DNA of 64,000 nt from Promethearchaeota archaeon (GTDB taxonomy: Archaea > Asgardarchaeota > Lokiarchaeia > Sigyniarchaeales > SOKP01), in contig JAEOSU010000009.1 of the NCBI GenBank assembly GCA_016840165.1, forward strand, positions 1 through 64,000. The letters are read 5' to 3'. Within the stretch, counting starts at the first letter, position 1. Every line of letters starts with the position of its first letter. The notes beneath the pieces were generated by a model that saw only the letters and a program-made list of their open reading frames with translations, had not been told where the DNA came from and made no database searches. The translations under genes and the position numbers were made by a program. Positions 49,297 to 59,695 of this stretch are shown here, piece after piece.

Positions 49297-51045
49297 ATGA
49301 TTAAATACAAATTAGATGATATTCCTCTAGAAGATGATGGCGATTATAAAGTATTAAATTTACCGCCCTTATCAAAGAATGAGATAGATATTATTGATCC
49401 AATTGTTGCTCCCACCTCAGGTCTTAGAATTCAGATTTTAGAGAGCGCTGGTGAGGAGGGATCGAAAGAATACATTTTACCTAAACAGAATCTTTATCTT
49501 TTTTTAAGGGTTTTTAAAGCGATTTGCCATAAATATAAAGAACTAAAAGGAAAAGATAATTTACGAGTTTTAATAGTTACTGATGATCGACCAACTAAAG
49601 ATATCTTACTTAATTATTGTTCCCAAATTTTTTCATATGAAGGATTTGAAATCTATTTTCAAACCGATGAGGAAACAAAGTCGCGAATTTCCTCTCCATA
49701 TGGAGCTGCTTCCGTTGCCTTGATTGAGAATATCAAATTAGTTATAGTTCTAACTGCTTCCCATAATGATTTATCTTGGAATGGGATAAAATTTTATATT
49801 GATTATCCTATACCGATCTCGGGAGATTTATTTAAAGATATTTCTCAAATGGCATTGAGTTATAATGAAATTAAATTGAATCCTTCTTTCAAACCAACCT
49901 TAATCGATGCGGAGCAAATGAATAATGAATACGTAATCAATTTACTAACTAATGTATTAGAAATTAAAAGCCTTATTAATAAAGACATTGTAATTTGGCC
50001 ATATTTAGGAAAAGCGAGAGGAATTGTAAACCTTTTCACTCAGCTAGGAGCAAATGTACATTTAATTGAGGAAGAAATAAATCCTCCAAATCCCATTAAG
50101 GAGATTCGTGAAGACAGGCTCCAAAAAGAAATGAAGGATACAAACTCTGACATAGCTCTATTATTAGATGCAGATAGGGACAGAATTGCACTTTATGTTA
50201 ATCAAGACGGGAAATATTTTACTTACATTCCAAATGAAATATATTCTGCGATGCACAATATCTTAGCAAAAGAATTTAATAAGAAAGTAATAAATGTAAG
50301 AACTATACCAAGTGATTTAAGAGGTGATAGCTCAAGCTTCTTAAACATTCTGACCGGAGTAGGTTATAAACACCTAGGGATAATTTTATATTTTCTTTTT
50401 GATATAGAGGTTGATCAATCTAAAATTGATGGTGCAATTCTTTATATTGAAGGAGAGCATAAAGAACTGATAAAAATTAACAATGCTATTCCTTTAAAGG
50501 AACGTATAATAAAATTAATGGAAAAGAATCAATTAATTGATCAACAGTTTCTGATTGTAATGTGGGAAGAATCAGGAGGCCATACATTAAATATTTTAAA
50601 CGTATCCAAGCAAAAAGGCACCAACAATTATTCGTTCAGAACCAACTTCCCTCTTATAGCAGATAAATATCCTGTACCTGCTTTAGTACTTGCTACAGAG
50701 TTATTTGCAAGAGGATATCGTATCTCAGAATCGATCGACTGGTCAATAGTAGGAATCAATAAAACAATGCATGCAGATGACAAGGAAAAAGTAAAAATCA
50801 TGAAGAATTTTGAAAAAAATGATGGAAACCAAGTTTCTATTGGAAATATCAAATATTCAGTAGAAGCCTTATCAGATAATATTAATAATATTGATATATA
50901 CCGCTTAAAGAGTCAAGATTCACTGCTTTACTTTCGTCCTTCAGGAACGGGTCCCGACGTTAGATTTTACATTTTCGCGAACCGGGAGAAATATCAAGAA
51001 GAGATTAATAAGGTTATGCATTTTGTAAAAAATTATTATGTTTAA
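49297..51045 (+). CDS. Alpha-D-phosphohexomutase family protein
   Basis: 582 aa; PTSGLRIQ, LTASHNDLSWNGIKFY active-site serine motif, LLDADRDRIAL metal loop, RPSGTGPDVRFY phosphate-binding loop. Confidence 0.88.
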   Translation: MIKYKLDDIPLEDDGDYKVLNLPPLSKNEIDIIDPIVAPTSGLRIQILESAGEEGSKEYILPKQNLYLFLRVFKAICHKYKELKGKDNLRVLIVTDDRPTKDILLNYCSQIFSYEGFEIYFQTDEETKSRISSPYGAASVALIENIKLVIVLTASHNDLSWNGIKFYIDYPIPISGDLFKDISQMALSYNEIKLNPSFKPTLIDAEQMNNEYVINLLTNVLEIKSLINKDIVIWPYLGKARGIVNLFTQLGANVHLIEEEINPPNPIKEIREDRLQKEMKDTNSDIALLLDADRDRIALYVNQDGKYFTYIPNEIYSAMHNILAKEFNKKVINVRTIPSDLRGDSSSFLNILTGVGYKHLGIILYFLFDIEVDQSKIDGAILYIEGEHKELIKINNAIPLKERIIKLMEKNQLIDQQFLIVMWEESGGHTLNILNVSKQKGTNNYSFRTNFPLIADKYPVPALVLATELFARGYRISESIDWSIVGINKTMHADDKEKVKIMKNFEKNDGNQVSIGNIKYSVEALSDNINNIDIYRLKSQDSLLYFRPSGTGPDVRFYIFANREKYQEEINKVMHFVKNYYV

Positions 51046-51078
51046 AATAAATGTCTTTAAATCATTAAACTCCAACTT

Positions 51079-52725
51079 TTATTCTTTTTGGATAATACCA
51101 GGAATTATAATATTATTTCTTTCAATACGTAGAATTCCCTTACTTTGAAGATCTTTCATGATAGAAAGTACTTTTTCTTCATCCCAGCCTAAACCCTTGA
51201 TGAAATCTTCCTTATTCATTGGTTTTTTGTCCAATGCAAAAGTAATAAAGTCCTTTTCGGATTTCTCCAATTTGATTTCTTTAAATGTAATAAATTGGTG
51301 GTCCATTAATTTAAATGTATTGTGAATCATCTTTAACTTATTCAATTTTACAATCGTTTCTTGAATGAGATCTTCTGAGGCATCTTCAATGTCTCCTTTA
51401 ATAAAATTTGAGATTTTTTCATATTGAACAAGCCCGCCATTCAATAAGGAGTATTTTTCATGAAAGCTTAAAATGGTTTGAGAGATAAGTTTTTTCAAAT
51501 CGCTTTCAGAGATTTCTTCTGGAGATTCTTCATAGATTGCTCTAATCTTTTTTAATTCTGCGATGTTTTTTACTTGAGGTTTACTTTTAAATTTAATCTG
51601 GGGTGATTCTTCAACATCAGGTTTTAGATCTTTTTCACTTTCTATAATGTAATCTTTTTTTTCCTCTTTTTCTTCTTTGATGCTGGGCTCTTCTCCCACA
51701 TCCTTTAGCTTATCATGTAGACGGAGCTCAAAAGCTTCTTTTTTCTTCTTTTTTTCTTCTTTTCTTAATCGGTTTTTTTCATCAAATTTTGAAATACTCA
51801 TGTTCCACTTAATTCGTTCTTCCTCCGAACCAAAACCTTCTACAATTATTCTGTCATCTGTAATCGAGGCAATATCCTTGCTAAATAACTCATTTAAGAC
51901 CTTACTAGCATAACTAAAATCCCATTCTGTTTTCTTTAATAAATCTTCAATAGTAAGAGTCTCTTCATCATAGGCAAAAGTAAGAATTACCTTTTCAGGA
52001 TTTGAAAAATCGTATTTCTCATTAGTTAGTATGATTATATATAATTTTGGATTTATTTCAATAAAATCTGTGATAAGCTCAGTTTCTTTCATAAGATTTA
52101 AAATCGGTAAAAAATCATCATCTTTAATATTTTTAATCTCTTTTATAGCATGATATTTAAGTCGTTGAATCGGAATAATTTTATAATTTAATAATTGCTG
52201 CTCTTCAATAATCTGCTGAAATTTCCTCGTAATTTTATCATAAAACATGCCTATCCCCACATCTGCTTTTTTTGGCTCTGATAGATAATATTCCTTGTCC
52301 AATGATTCGAGAGTGTCTATGGATTCTTTAAGGTTTTCCATATCTACGTGTAATTCCTCTTCTGTCTTTGGCATTGCGGAGCCAAACTCAGCAGAATGAA
52401 TAAGATATTCTTTTTCCGCTTGTTCGATAATAAGAGATTCATCGACTACTAAACTATCTTGACTTTTAGCAGCTTTAACCTTTTTCTCAATTTCCCGTTC
52501 TAAAGATTTTTCAGTTTCTCGGATAATGTTAGAAATTTGGTCTAATTTTTCCCTCATTTCACTTCTTTTCTCCTCAGGTATATATTTATCGATCTGGATG
52601 TCCAACTTAGTTTGCTCTTTTACCATTTCAATTTTACTGAGATATAATCTATACCAAAAGGTTAAAAGAATATAAAATACCAGAAATAAAATAGATATGG
52701 TGATTGCGAAAAAGATCTGACTCAT
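51079..52725 (-). CDS. N-terminally membrane-anchored coiled-coil protein with winged-helix-like repeats
   Basis: 548 aa; N-terminal TM (ITISILFLVFYILLTFWYRLYL), charged coiled coil, and C-terminal FIKGLGWDEEKVLSIMKDLQSKGILRIERNNIIIPG. Confidence 0.7.
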   Translation of the reverse strand: MSQIFFAITISILFLVFYILLTFWYRLYLSKIEMVKEQTKLDIQIDKYIPEEKRSEMREKLDQISNIIRETEKSLEREIEKKVKAAKSQDSLVVDESLIIEQAEKEYLIHSAEFGSAMPKTEEELHVDMENLKESIDTLESLDKEYYLSEPKKADVGIGMFYDKITRKFQQIIEEQQLLNYKIIPIQRLKYHAIKEIKNIKDDDFLPILNLMKETELITDFIEINPKLYIIILTNEKYDFSNPEKVILTFAYDEETLTIEDLLKKTEWDFSYASKVLNELFSKDIASITDDRIIVEGFGSEEERIKWNMSISKFDEKNRLRKEEKKKKKEAFELRLHDKLKDVGEEPSIKEEKEEKKDYIIESEKDLKPDVEESPQIKFKSKPQVKNIAELKKIRAIYEESPEEISESDLKKLISQTILSFHEKYSLLNGGLVQYEKISNFIKGDIEDASEDLIQETIVKLNKLKMIHNTFKLMDHQFITFKEIKLEKSEKDFITFALDKKPMNKEDFIKGLGWDEEKVLSIMKDLQSKGILRIERNNIIIPGIIQKE

Positions 52726-52896
52726 AATCCATCGATTTAGATTAGCTTAAATGGTTATTCTTAAGTAAATTATGAATCTTCACATTAAAATAATTTTACG
52801 ATTTTTTCAATGGTAGATGATATTAAAGATTTAATTGCAATAAATAATTTGACTACATATAATTATTCTTTCACTTAAGTTAATTGTAAAACTAAG

Positions 52897-54177
52897 TTGA
52901 CTAAAATGAAAATGCAAGAGAAAATAATTGATGATGAAATCCTTCAGAAAATGACATTGGAAAATGTCTTCAAAATTTTTAATGATAATGTCTTTCCAAT
53001 GCTCAATGAGGAGGATAAAGACTATTGTAAGGAGCTTCAAGAATTTTGCTTAGAATTACATCCTAAAATCGATAAATCTCAAGATGTTTATATCCTATTC
53101 CCTGAACTGGGTAAGCATGGTTATTTACAACGTATTAATAAATGGAGAGATTTTGAACCATTCGGAATGAAAAAGGAAATTTTACTTGGAACCCATCTCT
53201 CATTACTAGATCCTCAACTTGAACTTGCAAGATTAGCAAGTGGAATCTTATGTGGGAATCCTACCTTTCATTACTACACTCATGGAGGTACTGGAGGTAC
53301 AATTCAAAAAGTTCAAGATGAATTGATGTCGGGACAAAAGATTGGATGTATCGGAATCACTGAACCTAATCGCGGTTCTGATGCGGTAAATTTAACTACA
53401 ATTGCCACTAAAACTGAGGAGGGAGTCATTTATAATGGTGAGAAAGTATATACAACAAATGGACCAAAAGCAGACTATTTCTGTGCTTATGCGGTCTATG
53501 ATGAAGCACAACCACGAGATACCATGGTACAGGCAATGATTAAACGCGAATTTGGAGTGAAAACTGAACGCTTGAAAATTAATTCCGTACCTCGTGTGCA
53601 TATTGCGCATACCTTGTTCGATAACGTTAGAATTCCAAAAGAATATATTATAGCGGATGATGGACTTGGATATGTACGGCTGTTTGAGGGTTTAGTCCCT
53701 GAGAGACTTTCAATTATGGGGAGTGGAGTCGGAATTTGTTGGTCAGGTTTAATATATGGTATGATTTATACCAATCTCAGAAAGCAATTTGGTAAACCTG
53801 TTATTAGATATCAAGGAGTAGGTTATGGTTTAGCAGATTTACTGACTAAAACAAATGCTGCTACTGCGTTAGCTCTCCAAGCAGCGTCGGTTTATGATGA
53901 AAGAATCTTATTTGCAGATAAATCCTCTGAAGGAAGATCAGCTGCCGAGAAGTGGGTGGCCTCTATCTCTTCCCAAGGAAAGTATTTTCTTTCTAAATTA
54001 ACTCATGATGTCTGCTATGAAGTCCAGCAGCATATGGGTGGAGTCAGTGTGACTGATAATACTCCTTTAGATGAATTAACGGATATAAGCAAAATCGAAG
54101 AGGTTATTGGCGGAGCTAGAAATATACAACTACTTTTAATTCAATCCCAGATTCAAAGATTTATGAGACTATTATAA
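52897..54177 (+). CDS. Acyl-CoA dehydrogenase
   Basis: 426 aa; IGCIGITEPNRGSD, YNGEKVYTTNGPKADYFCAYAVYD, GLVPERLSIMGSGVG, EEVIGGARNIQ. Confidence 0.93.
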   Translation: MTKMKMQEKIIDDEILQKMTLENVFKIFNDNVFPMLNEEDKDYCKELQEFCLELHPKIDKSQDVYILFPELGKHGYLQRINKWRDFEPFGMKKEILLGTHLSLLDPQLELARLASGILCGNPTFHYYTHGGTGGTIQKVQDELMSGQKIGCIGITEPNRGSDAVNLTTIATKTEEGVIYNGEKVYTTNGPKADYFCAYAVYDEAQPRDTMVQAMIKREFGVKTERLKINSVPRVHIAHTLFDNVRIPKEYIIADDGLGYVRLFEGLVPERLSIMGSGVGICWSGLIYGMIYTNLRKQFGKPVIRYQGVGYGLADLLTKTNAATALALQAASVYDERILFADKSSEGRSAAEKWVASISSQGKYFLSKLTHDVCYEVQQHMGGVSVTDNTPLDELTDISKIEEVIGGARNIQLLLIQSQIQRFMRLL

Positions 54178-54338
54178 ATCTTTTTTATTTTCTTTTTAGT
54201 ATTATCTTTAAGACTTTAATATACTTTTTTATAATAATCTTTTTCATTAAAAGAATCTTTTAATATATCTCAACTTTTGATATTATTAGAGAGGAATGAT
54301 TTGAAATAATGAAGAATATCATATCTAAATATTAAATC

Positions 54339-54465
54339 TTAGGATTATGGTTATTTTCCAGAACTCTGAGATAAAAAATCAAAAGCTATATAAAATTAAA
54401 ATTATCCTAATTAAGTATAACTAAAAGGTTTAAATATAACTTTTAACAATAATATATTAGGATAA
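54339..54465. promoter_or_regulatory. Candidate operator region of feoAB: three TTAGGATAA-like sites around a TATA-like element
   Basis: TTAGGATTA 54339-54347 (+), TTATCCTAA 54402-54410 (same motif on - strand), TTAGGATAA 54457-54465 (+); TTTAAATATAA at about 54429-54439; quasi-palindrome TTAAGTATAACTAA 54411-54424. Confidence 0.5.
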
Positions 54466-54501
54466 AATATTTTTTTTTAACTATTAACATGAAAAAATCT
54501 T

Positions 54502-54804
54502 ATGAGTGTTATGAAAGTTAATCATGAAAAACGCTCAAACTCTGAACCTGTAAGTCTAATTAAATGCTTAACAGAATGTGGTAGAGGAGAGGAAGTAGAG
54601 GTAGTAAGCGTTAATGCGGGCATTAATGCAAGAAGAAGATTATACAATCTAGGCATTTATCCAGGTTCAATTATTATTAAAAAGCAGGGTGCTCCTTTTA
54701 GAGGGCCATTACAGGTTATTGTTAAAGGGACAAATATAGTTTTAGGGCGGGGATTGGCGGCGAAAATCTTTGTTAGATGCGGAACCTCGTGCACATTTGA
54801 TTAA
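54502..54804 (+). CDS. feoA: FeoA-domain ferrous iron transport protein A
   Basis: 100 aa; ARRRLYNLGIYPGSIIIKKQGAPFRGPLQVIVKGTNIVLGRGLAAKIFV; directly upstream of feoB. Confidence 0.92.
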   Translation: MSVMKVNHEKRSNSEPVSLIKCLTECGRGEEVEVVSVNAGINARRRLYNLGIYPGSIIIKKQGAPFRGPLQVIVKGTNIVLGRGLAAKIFVRCGTSCTFD

Positions 54805-54875
54805 GCTCTCAAAATTTTATTTACTTATTTATGAATTTTTAAATCTAATAGCAAGTTTATACCAGAGGAATAAAT

Positions 54876-56939
54876 GTGAGTTTTCATAGACCTAGAAAAA
54901 ATAATTATAAAAAAGATGATTGTGAATCTAAAACAACAATAAATATTGCTTTAGCTGGCAATCCGAATGTAGGAAAATCTGTAATTTTTAATCAATTAAC
55001 GGGATTAAGCCAGACGATAGGGAACTGGCCCGGAAAAACCGTAGAGAAATTAGAAGGACACTTAAACTTTCTGGGATATCACTTTAATATTGTAGATTTA
55101 CCTGGGATCTATTCCTTGTCCACCTATTCTTTGGAAGAAATAGTAAGTCGGGAATATATTGTTTCTAATGATGTCGATCTCATTATAAATGTGATTGATG
55201 CCACTAATTTGGAAAGAAATCTCTTTCTCACATTTCAACTACTTGAGTTAAAAGTTCCAATAATTTTAGCAATGAATCAAATGGATATCTTACGTAAAAG
55301 AAATATAGAACTTGATTTCGAGAAATTAGAGAAAATATTTAAAGCTCCAGTACTTCCAGTCGTGGCAGTACACGGTATAGGGGTACATGAGTTATTAGAG
55401 CAGACTATTGATATTATTGAAACTAATCCAAATTTTAAAATCAACTTCCCCGATTTAACAGAGATCTCTTCTTTTGGGAAAGAAATCGAAACAAAAATTC
55501 AAATATTGATTTCTGAATTCAAAAATAATTACCCTCGCATTATGGCTTACAATTATCCAGCACGTTTCCTAGCGATAAAAATGCTTGAAAAAGACGAGGA
55601 GATCTTAAAAATAATTAATGATATTGAAAAAGTTAAACCACTACTTGATATTACAAACCAGTTCATTGAAGAATTAGAAGATTATCATGGTGAGGATATA
55701 AATTCAATAATTTCCTCGGAAATTTACAACAATATCCATCAAATAATAGACAAAGTAATGAAATTCAAAACTAAAAAACAGATGATGCGCAGAAATCTAA
55801 CAGATAAGATTGATCATCTTACAACCCATTCGTTTTGGGGCTATATTGTTCTGATATTAGTGGTAATTGGAATTTATGCCTTTACTTTTTCAATCGGAGG
55901 CTTTTTAGGAACAATAATAGATGATTTTTTTTCATTGTGGACGGAAAATATCTATCTATTATTTGGTGAGGAAAATTTTCTAGTGAAGTTATTGTGGGAT
56001 GGGGGAGTTGGAGGTTTTATGGGTGCAGTCGCAGGGGTACTGGTTTATGTGATTCCATTTTTTTTTACTATTGAAATCCTACAAGATTCTGGCTATTTAC
56101 CCCGAGCGGCATTTCTAATGGACAAAGTTATGCATGTATTAGGAGTTCACGGAAAAACGGTAATTACGATGATTCTTGGATTTGGATGTAATGTGCCAGC
56201 ATGTGCTGGATGTCGAATCATGGAAACTGAACGAGAAAAAAAGATTTCTATCGCACTTACATCATTAATTCCATGCGCTGCAGTCATGGCGGTAGTTTTA
56301 GGGTTAGTAGGACGTTATTTAGGAGTAGGTTGGGTAATAGTGTTGTTTATAATAAATTTTATGGTAATTCTCATCGTAGGGAGAATCTTAAATAAAACTT
56401 TGCCCGGAACTTGTACAGAATTAATTATGGAAATGCATGAATATCGGAAACCTAATTATAAAGTAATTCTGAAACAAACTTGGTTAAGAAGCAGGGAATT
56501 TATATTTAAAGCACTTCCAATCATCATTATATTCGGGATATCCTTGGAGATTGTCCTTATCCTTAATGTTTTAGAACCAATTAACTTTATATTATCGCCT
56601 ATCACTGTTTTCTGGTTAGGTTTACCTTCGATAACGGGCGTATTTTTAATATATGGTATAATAAGAAAGGAACTAACGTTAGTCCTTTTGGTGCTATTTG
56701 CTGAGAGTATTGGGAAAACTTTAGATCCTTTATTAAATCCTTTATTATCTCCAGCGCAAATGATCATTTTTAGCTTAGTAACTATGCTTTACATTCCTTG
56801 TTTTGCGACTATTATTGTTATAGCGAAGCAAACAAGTTGGAAATATGCAATTCAAATCGCTCTACTAGAAATATCGCTCGCTTTGCTAATTGGAGGGGTG
56901 TTAAACTTTAGTTTAGGGTTTATCACTGGCATTTTATAA
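54876..56939 (+). CDS. feoB: Ferrous iron transport protein B
   Basis: 687 aa; GNPNVGKSVIFNQLTG, IGNWPGKTVEKLEG, DLPGIYSLSTYS, MNQMD, then GCNVPACAGCRIMETEREKK and Gate domains. Confidence 0.97.
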   Translation: MSFHRPRKNNYKKDDCESKTTINIALAGNPNVGKSVIFNQLTGLSQTIGNWPGKTVEKLEGHLNFLGYHFNIVDLPGIYSLSTYSLEEIVSREYIVSNDVDLIINVIDATNLERNLFLTFQLLELKVPIILAMNQMDILRKRNIELDFEKLEKIFKAPVLPVVAVHGIGVHELLEQTIDIIETNPNFKINFPDLTEISSFGKEIETKIQILISEFKNNYPRIMAYNYPARFLAIKMLEKDEEILKIINDIEKVKPLLDITNQFIEELEDYHGEDINSIISSEIYNNIHQIIDKVMKFKTKKQMMRRNLTDKIDHLTTHSFWGYIVLILVVIGIYAFTFSIGGFLGTIIDDFFSLWTENIYLLFGEENFLVKLLWDGGVGGFMGAVAGVLVYVIPFFFTIEILQDSGYLPRAAFLMDKVMHVLGVHGKTVITMILGFGCNVPACAGCRIMETEREKKISIALTSLIPCAAVMAVVLGLVGRYLGVGWVIVLFIINFMVILIVGRILNKTLPGTCTELIMEMHEYRKPNYKVILKQTWLRSREFIFKALPIIIIFGISLEIVLILNVLEPINFILSPITVFWLGLPSITGVFLIYGIIRKELTLVLLVLFAESIGKTLDPLLNPLLSPAQMIIFSLVTMLYIPCFATIIVIAKQTSWKYAIQIALLEISLALLIGGVLNFSLGFITGIL

Positions 56940-56995
56940 TGCCGCATTAAAGAGGAGTAGAAAATCTTTTTAAATTAAATATTTTTGTAAATTCT

Positions 56996-57370
56996 TTAAA
57001 ACCACATAGTTGCATCTGCTTCTAAGGCAAGATCATTAAGGGTTGCTGCTCCAACGATTTTCATACCCGGGATTAATTCTACTTGTTCCCACCCTAACAT
57101 CCTTTTTGAAGCTTCACACACTAATATCTTCACACCTGCTTTAAGCGTCTTATCAATCATTTCCCTTACTGAAGGAAAATTTCCTAATTTAATTTTCTCA
57201 GCTTCTCCTGGTTTTAGCATTTTTAAGCCCATACCTAAATAATAGACAATTGCATCTAAATCCATTGCTTTTGCCGTTTGAGCTAATACAAGGGGCGAGT
57301 ATTGTCTTGCAGGATCATCGCTCGTTTGAACATATAAAATTGTTTTTTTTTCATTTGCCATTTTATTCAA
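56996..57370 (-). CDS. DsrE/DsrF-like family protein
   Basis: 124 aa; TILYVQTSDDPARQYSPLVLAQTAKAMDLDAIVYYLGMGLKML...GVKILVCEASKRMLG. Confidence 0.85.
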   Translation of the reverse strand: MNKMANEKKTILYVQTSDDPARQYSPLVLAQTAKAMDLDAIVYYLGMGLKMLKPGEAEKIKLGNFPSVREMIDKTLKAGVKILVCEASKRMLGWEQVELIPGMKIVGAATLNDLALEADATMWF

Positions 57371-57654
57371 CTTTATCTATTAATTTCTTAAATTTTCTTA
57401 TTTATTTTTTTTTAGTAAATATTCATTAGAATAAATCAATAAGGTTGTGTATAAATATTTGGCTTACTATTTATCTACTCAAAATTAGATTTTAATTATT
57501 ATAATTGCCCTAATTCACTAATAAATTTATATATTATAAATTCACGAAGAAAAACATAAATCAAATAACACTAAACCGCGGGGCTCATGATATTAAATTG
57601 GGACAAAAATCTTTTTAATAATTAATCATATAAAAAGAGCGAATAGCGGTTTAT

Positions 57655-58968
57655 ATGCCATCAATTGTTGAGAAAATACGAGTTCTGGGGGCTGCTGGTA
57701 AATATGACATATGTGCTTCAAGTAGCTGCTATACTCATTCAAACAACTGGTCAAACAATCTTCAATGTTATTCTAAATCACAAAATTCTAGTAAAGATCA
57801 ATCTAAAAAGGATAATTTATATTTTGGTTCAATGCTTTCGGGTGGAATATGTCATAGTTTTACACCAGATGGTAGATGCGTTTCATTATTTAAAGTTTTA
57901 TTTTCAAACGCATGCTCATTTAATTGTAAATATTGTTTCAATAAAATTAGCAAGAAAAAAATGAGTCTTACACCAGATGAATATGTAAAAGCCTTTATGC
58001 ATTTATATTTAGGCAATTATGTAGAGGGGATGTTTCTATCATCCGGGATTACAAAAAACTCAGATGATACGATGGAAAAGATGCTTGAAGCAGTAAAAAT
58101 ATTACGTAATCAATATAATTATCGAGGATATATTCATTTTAAATGCCTACCTGGTGCTTCCAAAGATGTAATTAAAGAAGCAGCTCATTATGTTGATCGT
58201 ATGAGCGTAAATGTTGAATCTCCAACTGAAGGACACTTATCTGAAATTGCAGATCAAAAATCATATAAAACCGATATTTTAAAACGACAGGAATGGATAA
58301 GGGATCTTTCTGGAAAGAAATTTGATGATTGGGAGCAGGTGGATAAAATAAATACTTTTAATGATAATATAATTGACCAAGAATCTCCCATAGATGATGA
58401 AGAGAAGTATCGAAATGCAAAGTATATCCCATCTGGACAAACTACTCAATTTGTTGTTGGAGCTGCTGATGAAACCGATTGGGATATATTAAAAAGATTA
58501 TACTGGGAATATAAAACTATTAAATTAAAAAGAGGATACTTTTCCGCATTTTCACCAATTCAAGGTACCGAATTAGGAAAAAAAGAAGCAACCCCCCTAT
58601 TAAGAGAACATAGATTATATCAAACAGATTGGTTAATGCGATTATACAAAATTCCGATTAGTGATATTAAGGACATATTAACCGAATCTTCTAATTTACC
58701 TCGTCAGGATCCTAAAATATTTCTTGCCCGTAATTATTTCGATAAAAGAGGACCACTCGATATAAATAACCTTTCCTATAGTGAGATTCTGAAAATTCCA
58801 GGTATTGGGTTAACATCAGCACATAGGATTATGAAATTACGAAAAGAAGGCATAAAAATTACCAAAAGAACCCAATTAAAAAATATTGGCGTGGTATTGA
58901 AGAGAGCAGAGCCTTTTCTTAGAATTGGAAACTCCTATCAAGCGAATATGATAAATTATTTACATTAA
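57655..58968 (+). CDS. Putative DNA modification/repair radical SAM protein with HhH tail
   Basis: 437 aa; radical SAM motif ACSFNCKYCF (CX3CX2C), GGICHSFTPDGRCVSLFKVLFSNAC, and C-terminal LKIPGIGLTSAHRIMKLRKEG. Confidence 0.9.
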   Translation: MPSIVEKIRVLGAAGKYDICASSSCYTHSNNWSNNLQCYSKSQNSSKDQSKKDNLYFGSMLSGGICHSFTPDGRCVSLFKVLFSNACSFNCKYCFNKISKKKMSLTPDEYVKAFMHLYLGNYVEGMFLSSGITKNSDDTMEKMLEAVKILRNQYNYRGYIHFKCLPGASKDVIKEAAHYVDRMSVNVESPTEGHLSEIADQKSYKTDILKRQEWIRDLSGKKFDDWEQVDKINTFNDNIIDQESPIDDEEKYRNAKYIPSGQTTQFVVGAADETDWDILKRLYWEYKTIKLKRGYFSAFSPIQGTELGKKEATPLLREHRLYQTDWLMRLYKIPISDIKDILTESSNLPRQDPKIFLARNYFDKRGPLDINNLSYSEILKIPGIGLTSAHRIMKLRKEGIKITKRTQLKNIGVVLKRAEPFLRIGNSYQANMINYLH

Positions 58969-58974
58969 AAGAAA

Positions 58975-59694
58975 TTGGAGAAAAAAAGTGGTATTATGTT
59001 TAATATGAGAAAAAGTAAGATTTGTTTTATGGTACCACGAAATCATGAATATCTTAATTATTCTTTGAAGGACCAGAAAAAAATTTTAAATGAAATAGAG
59101 GACCTTCCACAGGCAGTTTTAGAAAGTAATGTTACCTCAAATGCAAAGCGATATTATCGTATGGCACGAGCAGTCTCTAGGGAAATTCATTATCATAAAA
59201 TGTTTACACGTCTTAAAATTGAAGGAAATGCAGTATTATCAGGGACAATTCAACCAGAACATGAAATAGAAGATATTATCCTAAAGTTTTTTTATCACCG
59301 CTTTCCTAAGTTTATTATCATTTTAAAATCAACAAGAAAAAAAAGAAATTATTTTATTGCTCCAAAAGAGTTAAAAGAATCTGTAAATAAAAAAGAAATT
59401 TCGGTTAAAATTGAACGTGATTATATTGTTGGTAACACTACAATTAATTTAGAAACTCTTCTTTCAATTTTTTTACCATTAGTAGAAAGCAATTTACTTT
59501 TTAAGGAGATATTAGACACTGACTTAGATCTAAATAGATTATTCAAGGAGTTTTATGATTCTCAATACATCGATTCGAGGGAAAATTACACTCTTTTTTT
59601 CCAGAACATGCCAAAAAAATATCAAAAAAAAAAAGATATGGTAGTAGAGAAAACATTTCGCACCAAAACACTTGATAAATTTCTGAATGAGTGA
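58975..59694 (+). CDS. DUF4130-type probable DNA metabolism protein (partner of the preceding radical SAM protein)
   Basis: 239 aa starting 6 bp after the radical SAM gene; RYYRMARAVSREIHYHKMFTRLKI...FYHRFPKF pattern. Confidence 0.75.
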   Translation: MEKKSGIMFNMRKSKICFMVPRNHEYLNYSLKDQKKILNEIEDLPQAVLESNVTSNAKRYYRMARAVSREIHYHKMFTRLKIEGNAVLSGTIQPEHEIEDIILKFFYHRFPKFIIILKSTRKKRNYFIAPKELKESVNKKEISVKIERDYIVGNTTINLETLLSIFLPLVESNLLFKEILDTDLDLNRLFKEFYDSQYIDSRENYTLFFQNMPKKYQKKKDMVVEKTFRTKTLDKFLNE

Positions 59695-59695
59695 T

